DNA from: Istiophorus platypterus
Lineage: Eukaryota > Chordata > Actinopteri > Istiophoriformes > Istiophoridae
DNA length: 64,000 nt
Direction of reading: 5' to 3'
NCBI GenBank assembly: GCA_016859345.1
Contig: CM029121.1
Span: 27,043,027-27,107,026 of the forward strand
In this document: positions 1-12,000 of the stretch, one piece after another
Position numbering within the stretch: position 1 is the stretch's first letter
Layout of the letters: each line of letters starts with the position of its first letter
Position numbers and translations under genes: made by a program
The notes under the pieces: model-generated
Seen by the model: only the letters and a program-made list of their open reading frames with translations
Told to the model about the DNA's origin: nothing
The model's database searches: none

Positions 1-161
1 CTGGAAAAAAAGGATAATTTTGTAAAAGAGTGTTTTTGTCATGAATCTATGAAACGCGAGCCTTTTCAAAAGTAGATTTACCTGTAAAACATCTTAAGAA
101 ATGTTATTCTGATTCTGAGCCAGAAGAAAAAAAATTGAAAACTGAAGAAAAAAAACTAAAT

Positions 162-167
162 TTTATT
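162..167 (-). other. Polyadenylation signal of lmod2
   Basis: AATAAA on the minus strand, about 200 nt downstream of the proposed lmod2 stop codon at 368-370. It supports placing the last lmod2 exon here. Other AATAAA-like words occur in this AT-rich DNA, so it is a candidate only. Confidence 0.45.
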
Positions 168-367
168 TCTCTACACATCAGTTTTCACAGTAAGTTTCAC
201 ACGGTAACAAAAAAATCCAGTATAACTGAAACATGGAGAAGTGTAGTCTGCCGCTACACCGGGTGACGAGTTAAAATACGAGAAAAAAAGTGACCTTGGG
301 CGTGAAATGAAAATCAAATATTTCAATGCGAAGTGAGAAGAGTTTCGGGTGCGACGAGTCGGACGAT

Positions 368-3300
368 TCAGGCCGGAGACAGATCCACCTGGAATGAAAG
401 ATCACACAAGTTAACGAGGAGCTGCAGCTTTCAGACTGACTGGGCAGAAAAGGAGCTTCAATCTCATTTAAAAACAATCAGTTATTTTTACTGAGGTGAA
501 TTAAGATAGACGGTGAAAATCAATACATTTTTATTTTAGAAGAAGGGAAAAAACCCAGAAAGTTATGAGAGTTCTGGTGTCATTTTAAAGAGATTAAAAT
601 TACACCTTTCATTATGGTATGGAAGCTCAGAGAGGCCAAGGTTGAATTTATTTTATGATCCCATTATTTCAAGGCTACAAATTAATTATTATTTCCTCAT
701 GTCATCATGTTATTCTATTATCTGGAAATAAAATATTTTATAGATAACAGAAAAATTTAATTATATCTAGAGCTGATTTGAGTAAATCATGAAGCACAAA
801 GTTTGAAATCCCAACAAAAAATGGCCTCATTATTCTGAGATAATAAAGTTTTGGTCACAGGACAATACAAATTTAAAAAGATAATCTCAACAACAGCTGA
901 GCTTAAAGTGCCATCAGGTGGATGAACAAATAAATGATACCTAATAAATAATTACTGTTATTCAGGAAATTTTATGATATTGATACCAACCATATCTGGC
1001 GTTGGATATGTGAAAACAGTGGCGGTCTATTGGAAATATACATTCAATTTGACAGTTATGTGAGAAGTCATGTCCGCCTCCATTCATTTCATCCAGATTT
1101 CATATACTTCTCCATTTAATTTAGTTTGATCTTATTTCAGAAGTGTATTATCAAGGGTTGGTTGTCTGAGCATGAACTCCCTGCTCTAAGCTCACATATG
1201 AACTTGGGAGGAAGTTGATTTGACTTATATTAATACCCTGGAGATTTACTGTTTTTCGTTATCATTAAATGTCTAACCTCAGCCATAGCCCCATAAACCT
1301 AACGTTAAATCTTAACCTTAAAAATCAGCACAAACTGAGAGATTTAAAGATGAATAATTATAATTCGTATTTTGTCCATATTTACTCAACCTTATTTGTT
1401 CCTCGCTAGCACTCTGGACCACCGACTTTTTATGTTTAAAAAGCTTATATGAAAAATAACTTTTTTTTTTTTAAAAACCAAACTTTCTGACTTTTACCTG
1501 GAATGGCTCTTTGTTTTTTTTTTTTTTTTTTTCGCCTCTTTTTCCCCCAGCAGCAGCCCCCCCATCAGTTCAATCAGCAAGCAAAAAGGCAAGAAGATTA
1601 TTACAGACACAAGTCGAGGAATTCACAGAGTGACAGAGACTGTCGTCTGATGACAGCAGGCACTCACACTGGGGGGGGGGTCTAATGGCTTTTGGAGGCA
1701 TAATTATGTCTGGGATGCTTTCAGTCCAGCAAAACAAAATTCCTTCAAACCCCAAGCGTAGGTCAGTCAGCGACGGAGTCATGGGAAGTCTTACCCTTTT
1801 CAAGGACCTGATGCTGCTCCCGCGAATCGCCGCCATCAGGTCATCACGGCTCGACCTCTGCGGAGGCGGCAGGTGGGATGGTTCATCCCGTCTCTTCTGC
1901 AGTGACGGTTTCAAGGCATTCTTCAGGTCTTTGAGGATATCGGCACTTTCCTTTTCTTTGGCTCCATTCTTGAGCTTCTTCGACTTGGATTTCCTCTGAT
2001 TCGACTGACCCTTTGTGCTGTTTGACCCTTCGTGCTGTTTGACCATTTCAGAGATCTTCCGCATGGGTGGGTCAAGAGATAGGGGAGGAGGGGGAGGATT
2101 TCTGTTCTGATTTTCAACAGTCTTAGACATTTGCGACGGCTTTTTTGATGGTCTGTTTGCTGCAGATGAACAGGAAACCTCTGGAGGACTCTGTTCCTTC
2201 CTTTGTTGAAGCCTCTTCTGTCGCTGTTGGTCCTGGTTGCGTGTCAGGATGCTGGTTGCGGTCATCCTGGGGCCCGGGAGGTCAAACTGGTAGCCGAGCT
2301 TTAGCAGAGTGGTGTTCTCCCTCAGCAGCTGGACCATCTCCATCTCCACCTTACCCCCACAGATGTGCCTCTGGTTGTGGAAGCGAAGCTCCACCAGCGT
2401 CCTGTTGTGCTGCAGTGCCGCCAGCAGAGCCAGGATGCCCTGACCGGACACGAAGTTGGACTCGATGTTCAGGTTCCTGATGGAGCTGTTCTCACGGAGC
2501 ATCTTGGAGATGGCAAAGGCGACCCGGTCGTCAGCGTGGGTGTTGGCGAGACTGAAAACATGCACGTGAGTGTTTGTGCACAGGGCCTCGGCAAAACGAA
2601 GCAAAGTCTCCTGGGGGATGTCTTCAATGTTGTTGAGGTTGACTTCATTCATTGCTGGATCGTCGCCCAGAATCTGCTCCAGGGCTTTGTCGATGACGAT
2701 GGGGTTCCCACTCGGTCTGTCAGAGGTCATGTTCAAGTTTTGGTCTGAGGGTTCAGTCCTCCTCGGTTCACTCCTCGAGCCTTTTGTCAGACTGGTCTCC
2801 TGAGGACATTTATTCCTGATCGGAGCCTCCTTTTTGCACTCATCTTTCTTTTCTACCTCCACTACCTTTGCAACATTTTTGCCAAACACTTTCTTCTCCC
2901 TGGTTGGAACCTTGTTCCTGTCATTTTCCAGAGTCTTGCTGGTGTCGCTGGCGGTTGCTGACACTCGCTCCCCCCTGCTCTTATCTGGCTGCCCCTCCTG
3001 CAGATGATAACCACACAGAAAATTAGGTCGAACCCTGACATTCCCCAGCCTTGGTCTTTTAATTAAGAACCCACTCAAAGCTGGCAGTCAGTCATTAAAG
3101 CTGGCATTTCTAAGACAGGCAATATTTTTAGACTGTTTTCCATCAACACTTTTAAGTAAATATGATACATGTGAAACTTACTACTTAATTATATATAATA
3201 CGCCAGTTTGTTTACGTTTGAATGCACGATAAACATCAAGATGTTACAGAGGACCACATAGGAATCCAAGATCTCATTCTCACTTTGGACCCAAAGTAAA

Positions 3301-3604
3301 AAGCATCATGAGGGCAGTGATATGAATAAGGAAGATGTAATTTTTAGCATTAGATGCTTACTTGTGTGTTGCACATCCATAAAGTTGGAGAACTTTTGAG
3401 AAGCAAATAGAAAATAATCAAAATTTTAAAAGAGAATCATGGTGAGAGTTGAGGGTGTATCCTGTTTTTTAGTCATTTTTATGGGTCATAGCTCTTGGAT
3501 TCTACATTTCTTAAAATGCAATTTTACTTTTATTTGACCTTTGTTGCCTGCTGAAAACAAACTTTTCTGATACATCCAAGTCATTATCATCTTGAGCCAT
3601 TGTT

Positions 3605-3653
<49 letters not shown>

Positions 3654-4880
3654 CTGTTGTCACAGGCTGAGTAGGACTAGCTGTGACCAGTCAACTGATC
3701 TGAATGTGAAAAATTGTTGGAGTGGTCCTTTAATCCCAAACTGAAACTTAATCTGTTTTCTGATGTTTCTGAAAGTGCATTCAGGGTGTTGATCTACAGG
3801 ACTCTTATTTTGACAGCGTTATCTTGACTGTTCGGTCGCGTCACTCAGATCTTTTCAGACTGCATCTTGTCTCTGGTGGTGTTCGTTTGCTGTTTGCTGC
3901 TGGGAAGGTAGTAGATAGGTGGTTTATCAGAAAACTGCTTCCACTGCTACTCGAAACGCTGAGACATGAACCAGACAATAAATGTGTTTTGAACCACAAC
4001 TAGATGTCAAAAGACGCTAAAAAGCTCTAACTTCAGAGGTCATAATTCCCTTTGGGTTCAGAACCATGATTGACCCTTTTCAGATTCCATGTAGTTGTTA
4101 ATCAGTTGGTAGCTTAAAAGTGCTGATATAAACATATTCAGTCAGTTGAAGTAAATGACAGAATTTCTGACCCCAGGTTTTCTTCCTCCATTGAATACAG
4201 ACACTATTTCCACTTTATTTCCATTAAAATCCCCTAAAACTTGCTACTGCATAGAGATAATACATCACAGTCGACATTTAATCAACCGTTTTCTGTAAAA
4301 AAAGATAATAAAAAATTGCATAATGTGTTGTGATGTAGGTACAAGAAAGGACCATTTTTAAAACACTTTCTGCTGGTGTGAAATGGTGTGAATTCTGACT
4401 TCTTAATAGAGTTGCAGGTTGCAGTTGCAGTCAACCTCAAATTCTGAGATGAAGGGACCCAATCGTAAGGTTTTGAGTAAAGTAGGGTCCCTGCTCTCAA
4501 ATGAGCGTCCTCATAACAACATGATGGCAAGTCTAAGCCCTGTTTTCGAAAAAGAACTGATCATTTCTAAAATTATCAGTTGATATTTTAATACCCCATC
4601 TCACCTGTATGTCCTCGGACTCCACCTTCTCATCTTCCAGCAGCTTCTTGTTCTCGTCCTCCCAGTATTTCAGCAGGGCGTCCCTGTCGAAGTTCCCCGT
4701 TGGGGCTTTGGCAGTCTGGTCTTTCTGCCTAAGGCCGATGGGCACGTTGTCGTCAGGGTCGAGGTCGGCCAGCTCCCTCTCCAGCTCCTGGAGCTCCTCA
4801 GAGGACAGCGTGGCCAACAGCTCGTCCTCATCCACCTCCTCGTACTTCTTCAGCTCCCTGCAGTACCCAAAGGTACTCAT
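368..4880 (-). CDS. lmod2: Leiomodin-2, complete, 3 exons, 499 aa
   Basis: Actin-filament nucleator and elongator of muscle thin filaments. Coding exons (minus): 4880-4605, 2997-1795 and 388-368, all GT-AG and phase 0. Residues 1-40 begin MSTFGYCRELKKYEEVDEDE, the tropomyosin-binding start of the tropomodulin/leiomodin family. Residues about 60-90 (PTGNFDRDALLKYW) resemble the first actin-binding site. Residues 189-345 are the leucine-rich-repeat domain (EVNLNNIED, SLANTHADD, ELRFHNQRH, GPRMTATSILTRN). A short polyproline run lies at 393-397. A WH2 helix with DDLMAAIRGSSIRSLKR ends exon 2 (477-493); it marks a leiomodin, since tropomodulins lack it. The last exon adds only VDLSPA and a stop, matching the tiny last coding exon of mammalian LMOD2. 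That exon is the least certain part, but it has a good pyrimidine-rich acceptor and an AATAAA about 200 nt beyond. The glutamate-rich stretch of human LMOD2 is absent. LMOD2 rather than LMOD1/3 rests mainly on synteny with ASB15. Confidence 0.93.
3609..3651. repeat. (TA)n microsatellite in lmod2 intron 1
   Basis: About 21 uninterrupted TA units inside the first intron of lmod2. Confidence 0.95.
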
Positions 4881-4899
4881 GATTTAGTGCCGGTTTTTA

Positions 4900-7800
4900 G
4901 TTTTTAGGATTCTCCAGATGCTCAAAACTCTAACTTTAACTCTTCTTCTTGAACTTTTACCTATTCGTGTATTTGATCAAATCTTCCTTAAGCTGTTATC
5001 TCTTACTTGCTTTGGTTCAGTTTCCTGTCCTCCATCAGGGATGCTGTGGGCGACTGGTGACTCCTTGTTCATCAACTGGTCCCAGCTGCTACAGGCCTCT
5101 GATAGGGAGAAAGGGGAGGGCCTGTCTTTTTTTAGGGTGTTGTGTGTGTGGGGATGGGGAGGACTCAATGAGATAGGCTTACTGCAGGAATGTGAGCCCT
5201 CTGAGTGGCCTGCGTTGAGAGCTCATCAGCGACTCGTGCCTCGAAAGAGAACAAAAACTTTACAGGGTAGACAAGGGAGACGAAGCTCTGAGGCGTTACG
5301 TAACGTGTCAGGACACAGAAACACTGTGCGGTTGTGATGTTGCGGGGGAAACGCTTGTTCTCCCCGAGGATGATGGGATTATGAACGGTGCGGCCCTTGC
5401 TGGCGCTGAGGCCAGCTGATGGTTGGCACTGGTGTTTACACCAGGACGCAACAAAGTCAAGTCAGGACAGACTGACTTTTAAGACACTTCAGTGGAGTAA
5501 CCCTCAACTCTCTTTGGTGGAAGACATCAAACAAGTGATTGATTCCGATTTCAAAACTTAATGTTATGTCAACCAAGAAAGTTTAACTACAGCAATAAAG
5601 GAGGTTCTCTTATGCATAAGATAACACAATAGGCGACAGAGTAATGTCACCTCCAAGTCCATTTAGTAGCTCCTCTCGAGCTTTTAATCATCTTCTTCAT
5701 CAGCAGTGGGCAGTTTGTTGTGTGGTTGTCAGGACAACCACCAGAGCCCCATAAACAGCACGCATCCACCACTGAGCGTGTTTAACAAGCCGTATCATGT
5801 TACGCGTCTGAGGTGACAAGACTCCGGGTGACATAACATCAATCTCATCCTATATCTGCTGTAAATTTGGCCTCTGACCTGGATCATTGCCAATTAGCAT
5901 CGGGGAACTGCCTGTGCAGACCAGATCAAGAAGGGAAAACAGGTTCAGTTAGAAAACTGGGACCAAACTGGTGATTGCTGGATGTTTTAACCCAGAATTA
6001 TCTACACTGCTTTTTAAAGACGCTGTGAGGTTTGAGATTTAGGAGTCGGCTTCTGAAAAAATATTTTAATTCAAGATATTCTTCACATTCTACTTATCTC
6101 AAAACCTCTCTAGTAAGCTTGATTTTTTTGACATCAGAGCTTGTGACCTAGGATAATCTCCTTATTCTGCCACTGGAAAGATGGTTTAAGATATTGTTAA
6201 ATGTATTGACAAACTCCTCATTTGAAGCACACTAAGAATGTTAGGCTTTCTTACAATTCTTCAGCTTTACCCTGTATCATAAGGACTGGACTCACATCTT
6301 CAATTGAAACAGAGGACTTCCTACGAGCGCTTTAGTGGCCTCATGGTTTAGTTGCAAGTCACATAGCCGCAATGTACTCGGTTCCTTGAAAAACAAATAA
6401 TAAAAGGTGATCTTCGTTCACTGATATTGTAGCATTTTCTCGTGGCCGCCCCCGTGCGTGGCATTGCTGGCGATGCCATGTGAAAATCTTATTCGGAGAT
6501 GATAAAACAAGTTTGAGCAACCTTCACCTTGTACGGGCGCGTTGTCTCATTCGGTCATTTGTTTTTCTTTGAACAAGACATAAAATTAATCATCGTAACA
6601 GTGTTTTTGGCTTATAGTGGTGAAAAGAAACTTAGATTCAAGCACAACGCAATCAACTGTTCTGAGGTCGACCATGTGGCTGCTGGATTGAGAATCATGT
6701 GACCTGAAAATCCTGTCATGAGTTTTATCATCTCACCTAAATCTGCATGCGCTTTGCTTTGTTTTAGCGCATTAAGGAAGCTGCTGTTTACGGCCGCCTC
6801 AGACACGAATTTCCAGCTGGTGTCGACAGTTTGGAGCTGGCTCAGGACAATGTGACTTCACTCTGTGCCGTTGGGATCTCAGGTGAACCTGCCAGAAAGT
6901 TCAGCCATGTTGTTGTTGTCGTTTCAGCGGGTTAGGAGGTATAATGCAGGAAGCAGGTCACACTTTTATCTTCATATACTTTTTATCAGTCAACCACTTT
7001 GGCTCAGGCTGAAATTCTCAACCAATCGAACTGATTGCCGTGAAATTTTGTCCAGAGATTCATGTTCCCCAGGGGAGGAATTCTTGTGACTGTTGATTCT
7101 CTGACTTTTCATCTGCTGCCACCAACAGGTCCAAGCTTTGATTCATTCACAGTGAAATATCTCCACATCTAATATGTGGACTGGTGCAGAAATTCATTGC
7201 AGTAAAACATTTTGTAATAACATAAAAGTTTAATAAAATATGGTAAAAATATATTTACAACTGCTAGAAATGTGGGAGTAGAAGCTTATTCCTCAATACT
7301 GATAACATGTATTTGTTACGGTATTTCAGGTCTTTATTTGAAACAGGAGAAAGGCCTTTATCTCTAATTTTGCCCCATTTCATTGCTTTAATTGATCATA
7401 TGTGGGTAAGAAGCCTCCCAGTTTTGTTTACCCTGATAAATTCAGTGTTATGCCCCATTCAAATCATTACTATATATAATTTCTACATCTCAGAATGATG
7501 TCACACTCACCACTTTGCTGAGAAAACTTTCTCTGCTCACTTACACTGACTTAATTTACTAATTAATTCCTATTGCCTCTACTTTGCCCCCTTTTTTTGA
7601 TTGCTCTTAAGCCACCATTGAAGAAATGGAACACGTCCTGTATAAATTAAAAGTCTTAACAGGAACTGAAGGGATTATTTCCTTTGAGCCGGTGAAAGGC
7701 TTTCGACGTAAAACATCTGTGCGGGACGTGAATTTACCGTAAGAAATTTAACAGCATTCGAAAAAGGGCAAAGTAGAAGAGACCAGAGGTAATTAGCGCC

Positions 7801-8830
7801 AGGAAGCAGTTATGATTTAGAATTTCTTTTTAACGTCGGCTTTTCTTTTTGAAAATTTTTGAGAATTTTTTCAGCTTATACATTTCCTGCTTTTGGTTAC
7901 TTGATGGTCTGAGCATCACCTGGTTTTGTTATATTTCACACAGTGCAAATTAGGGCTTGTATTTATCAAGTAAAACTTCTCCACTTCCTCTCCTGCTTGC
8001 AAACTTAAGAATAAAATCTATCCATGATGTTTCCTACAACTTCAATATTTAAAATTTATGAGCGCTGCTTTAGTAAGTCTGTGAGGTTTTGATCTTAGAT
8101 GACTGAAGTGGAGAAACGGTGGTGAGCACACTTTTTTCACTCTTGTAAAAACATAATCGGTAATAATGAAAAAAGCAGTAGCAGAAGAAACATGTATAAA
8201 GCAGTCTGAGGTGGTTGTAGCCAACTATCTGATCGATATGTTTTGAACATCAGACACAATGTTGTCCCATTTTGTTTTGTTTGTAATTTTGAGAGATATT
8301 TGTTTTCACAGCAAGTAAATATTCCACTCAGAAACTCAATAAAACTTTCCTTCCTGCTTCTCTTCTTCTTTCTGTTTCAGCCATTTCCCATTTTTCATCT
8401 CTATTTATACATTCTTTCTCTGCAAATATATTAAACCGTTGTTAATTTCACATATTAATTACTATTAAAGACATTAAGGATTTCACGCAATTATAATAAT
8501 AAAAAAATATATATATGTTCTATTTTTTGATACAGAGAAACTTATAATTAAGTGGTAGATGTAAATACATCATTACTTTATATTCTAATTGTCATCATAT
8601 ATTGTATTAGAGGTTAGTATGCAAAACACCAACATACCCAACTAACATGAAGTGATACCTGCATCGTCAGCCAGAGACTCTGGGACGTCGCTGCCACTTA
8701 AAGTTCACCGAAAAATAAGTCTTTCCTAAGATCTAATACTTTTTTGTTGTTTCAACGAATCTTTCTGAAGCTTTTTACCACCACCCACAATTTATTTAAT
8801 TTCTTATCTTTTCTTGGTGCGAAAATTCGA
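4900..8830. other. Intergenic spacer between lmod2 (5' side) and ASB15-like copy A (3' side)
   Basis: About 4 kb of mostly AT-rich DNA. No exon-like reading frame with splice sites was found on either strand; the open frames are short and resemble nothing. The part nearest lmod2 (4881 to about 5400) should hold its promoter and 5' UTR, but I see no clear TATA box or CArG box there. The rest shows no structured repeat by eye. Confidence 0.6.
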
Positions 8831-8835
8831 CTGTA

Positions 8836-8841
8836 TTTATT
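8836..8841 (-). other. Polyadenylation signal of ASB15-like copy A
   Basis: AATAAA on the minus strand about 170 nt past the stop codon at 9010-9012. A second copy lies at 8791-8796. Confidence 0.5.
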
Positions 8842-9009
8842 GTGCATGAGGTGCATTTGAGCACATCCTTCTCTCTTGGTATGTGACTCACCGCTCACAC
8901 TTTCCGACTCTGGAGTTGGTTCCTTAGAGCTTCCTTAGGTATAGTTTGATAAATACAGGTCCCAATAAACGAACCGCAAAAGTTAAAACACAAACACACA
9001 CATTCACTG

Positions 9010-12000
9010 CTAATGTTTAAGACTCAGTAGATCAGGGAGGACCTCCCCCCGGTCCTCCCTGCAGATGAGTTGGGAGTACAGGTCGTTGTCTCTGAACAGC
9101 AGGTAGTCCCTCAGCCTGTTGGGCAGCTGGACGGACATCAGGCCGCTGCGGCTCAGGTGTTTCCGGATCACCACTCTGCTCAGGTGGGACAGAGGTCGGG
9201 GGTTGTCTGGATCACAGAGAACAGTGGGTTTGTAACAGTAGCCCTTGAACCATGACCGCAGTTACTGCGATTACTGCTGTTACTGCTGTTACTGCTGTTA
9301 CCACTGTTACCGCAGCGTGAACTCACGTGCAGTCCAGTGGATGTGAGGCCACTCCTTGTGTTTCTCCAGGATCTTGGTCAGTTTGCCGCAGATGGGGACC
9401 TGACCGACGTAGTCGAGGAGGACCGAGACGACCCGACCCGCCAGGTTCACCAGCCAGGAGACGCTGACGAAATCACAAAACTGGACACGGACGGGGAAGT
9501 TGACCGGCTTAGACACAACTGCAGAGAACAATTTATTCGTCCTGTCTACAATCTACATGGGAGGATTTTGGCTTGTTTTCTTTCCAAAGACAGCATAGAG
9601 CTTCTATGCTCATATGACTGTTGAATTTTAGTATTGTGGCTGTAATGAACACTGCAGCCTCTAGAGGTCACCAGCGGGAGTTTAGACTCGATTAAACTGC
9701 AAATAACAGTTGTCTTCATTACAGGTTAATCTGGTGATTTTTTTGGGGGGGGGATGGAAAATGCCCATCGTGGTTTCCCAGAGCTGAAAGTGACTTGTTT
9801 AGTCTAAGTAAAGGTTTGAAGGGTTTGACCAACAGTCCACAGTTCAAAGATATTTAGCTTACTATGATATAAGACAAAGAAAAGTACCAAATCCTTGTTT
9901 TTAAGTAGCTGGAACAGCCAAATGTTTGGCATTTTTGTTCGATAAATGACTTGCAGGTCAAAATACTTGCAGATTGTTGATCAACTAGTCTAAAAGTATT
10001 TTGACTCTGTGCAATTTAAATAGATTTGTTGTTAATTATTATAAGATGAAACAAAGTTTAATGCCTTGAAACATCACTTTTGTGTTTCTATGGTAAGAAA
10101 AGAACTCACAGCGACTTTCTCCTCCTGACGCTGCGAGAAATCAGACTCACTCAGGTCGTCCCAGTCGTCGTCATGGTTACAACGGAAACACTTCTCGGCA
10201 TCGTAGCCGTTGTTGAGCAGCAGCCTCATCATCACCTCGTCTTTCAGGCAGTACTGCAGCGCCGTGGGGAACACCGTGTCGTTCACTGCCGTGAAGTAAC
10301 AGTTCACATCCGCCTCGGCCTCCAGCAGCAGCTTCACGATCTCATAGCACCCGGACCGGACCGCCACCAGGAAGCAGCACAGCGGGTCCAGGTCCGGTTT
10401 GGCCGCCGACCTCAGCAGTATCTGGGTACAGGTCGCGTCCCCGTTGGAGACGGCGAAGTACAGCGGGCTTCTCCTCATGTCGCCATAGTTTTCGGAGATG
10501 TGGGGGGCAAGCAGCGCGTTGACATTGAATCCTTTCTGCAGTAGCAGCTCCAGGCAGTGGACGTGGCCTCCATCGGCGGCGGAGTGGACGGGGCTGTGGC
10601 CGGACAGCCGCAGGGCCCGCCGGGTGGTGATCGGGATCAGAATCCTCAAAGCTCTGACGGACGAAAGGGGGAGATTATTCTAGAAGAAGTGCAACATGTC
10701 AGAAACTAACATACATGTAATGAATAAAAACAGAAAAAGGAGGATGAAAAGTCCTTGATGCCACAGCGTCGCCAAAGTAGATGGTTAGTTGCTTCCACTT
10801 TATCAAGTGAATCCCAATGAAACCAACGTAAAGTAATCAACAAGATTGCTGCGTTAATCCTACTCACTCACAGGTAGTGTCCCTCGTACGCCGCCCGGTG
10901 GATGGGCAGCTGGGAGCTCAGGTTGTGGACGTTGGGGTTGGCGCCGTGCTGCAGCAGGAGGTCGATGCAGTCCGGATTTCCTGAACCCGCGGCATCATAC
11001 AGGACACTGTCGCCGTTGGGCGCCTGAGCGTTCACATCAGCACCTTCATGTGAGAGCAGGAGAATTAATCCTGGAGAAGGTGCACAAGGATGGCAGCACA
11101 GATTGTTGTTCCATCTTCAACTCTAAACCACTGAGGTACATCTTTAAAAATGGCACCTTAATCAATATTGGAGCAGATAAAATTCTCCTAAGTTTTTTCA
11201 TTTTTCTTGGTTTTCAGTCCGATAAATGAGGAAAATCTCCTCCTTCCTGAAATGACTTCAGTCCCACATAAAGACGAACCGGAGGGGGTGTTCGTTAGTG
11301 ATCTGTCATTTGTAACAATCTGATCCACAATCAGTTTTTCTTTCTACAAGAGCATTGTCTCTGAGGTAAAATACACAGGACAATACAGTGCAGTAATCAC
11401 TGGAATTTTGAATCCAGAGTTATTGGCTACGAAAAATAAAATGAATCTTTTATCCATTGTTCAAGTTGCTCTGTTGCCAGAATTTCAATTGGAGAGTTTG
11501 ACACAACCAACAAAGAAGGAAACTCTCTCTGAATCTGAGAGAAATGACGAAATTAGTTGAAACCATGATGTACAAAAGCCTTTGAAGATAATGGCTCATC
11601 TAAGACCTGGTCGCCAGAAATATCCCGATATTGAATGATAATTTTGGGATAAAAGGCAAATTGTTTTTTTACTGATTTTGAGTTCAAAACGGCAGAAACT
11701 GACCTCTTTTAAATTACAGTAATTTGATGCATTGTTAACGTAAAAAGTGTTGATTAGAGCAGCTATAAACACAGGACAATGGGACCATGACGGACACATT
11801 AAAAGGACCAACTTCAGAAATGGAGGAGCTGTGTGGTGTCATCGGTTCACCGTGTTTGATCAGGAGCTCCAGGACCTCGGGGTGGCTGTACTCCGCGGCG
11901 ATCCCCAGAGGGGTCACTCCATGCTGGTCCGTCTCCGAGACCTGGCCCCCGCTCTGCAGCAGGAGCTCCATGACGCGCACGCAGCCGGCCCTGGCGGCCT

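Noticed and set aside
61..90. Alternative lmod2 last exon after the acceptor near position 79
   Set aside because: It would add a long hydrophobic tail unlike any leiomodin; the 368-388 exon gives a short ending with a nearby AATAAA.
2145..2803. Plus-strand frames opposite lmod2
   Set aside because: Antisense shadows of exon 2; no family resemblance and no splice support.
10080..10544. Plus-strand frame opposite ASB15 copy A exon 7, with a similar one opposite copy B (17762-18052)
   Set aside because: The two antisense frames look alike only because the sense exons do, especially in the shared 193-bp tract.
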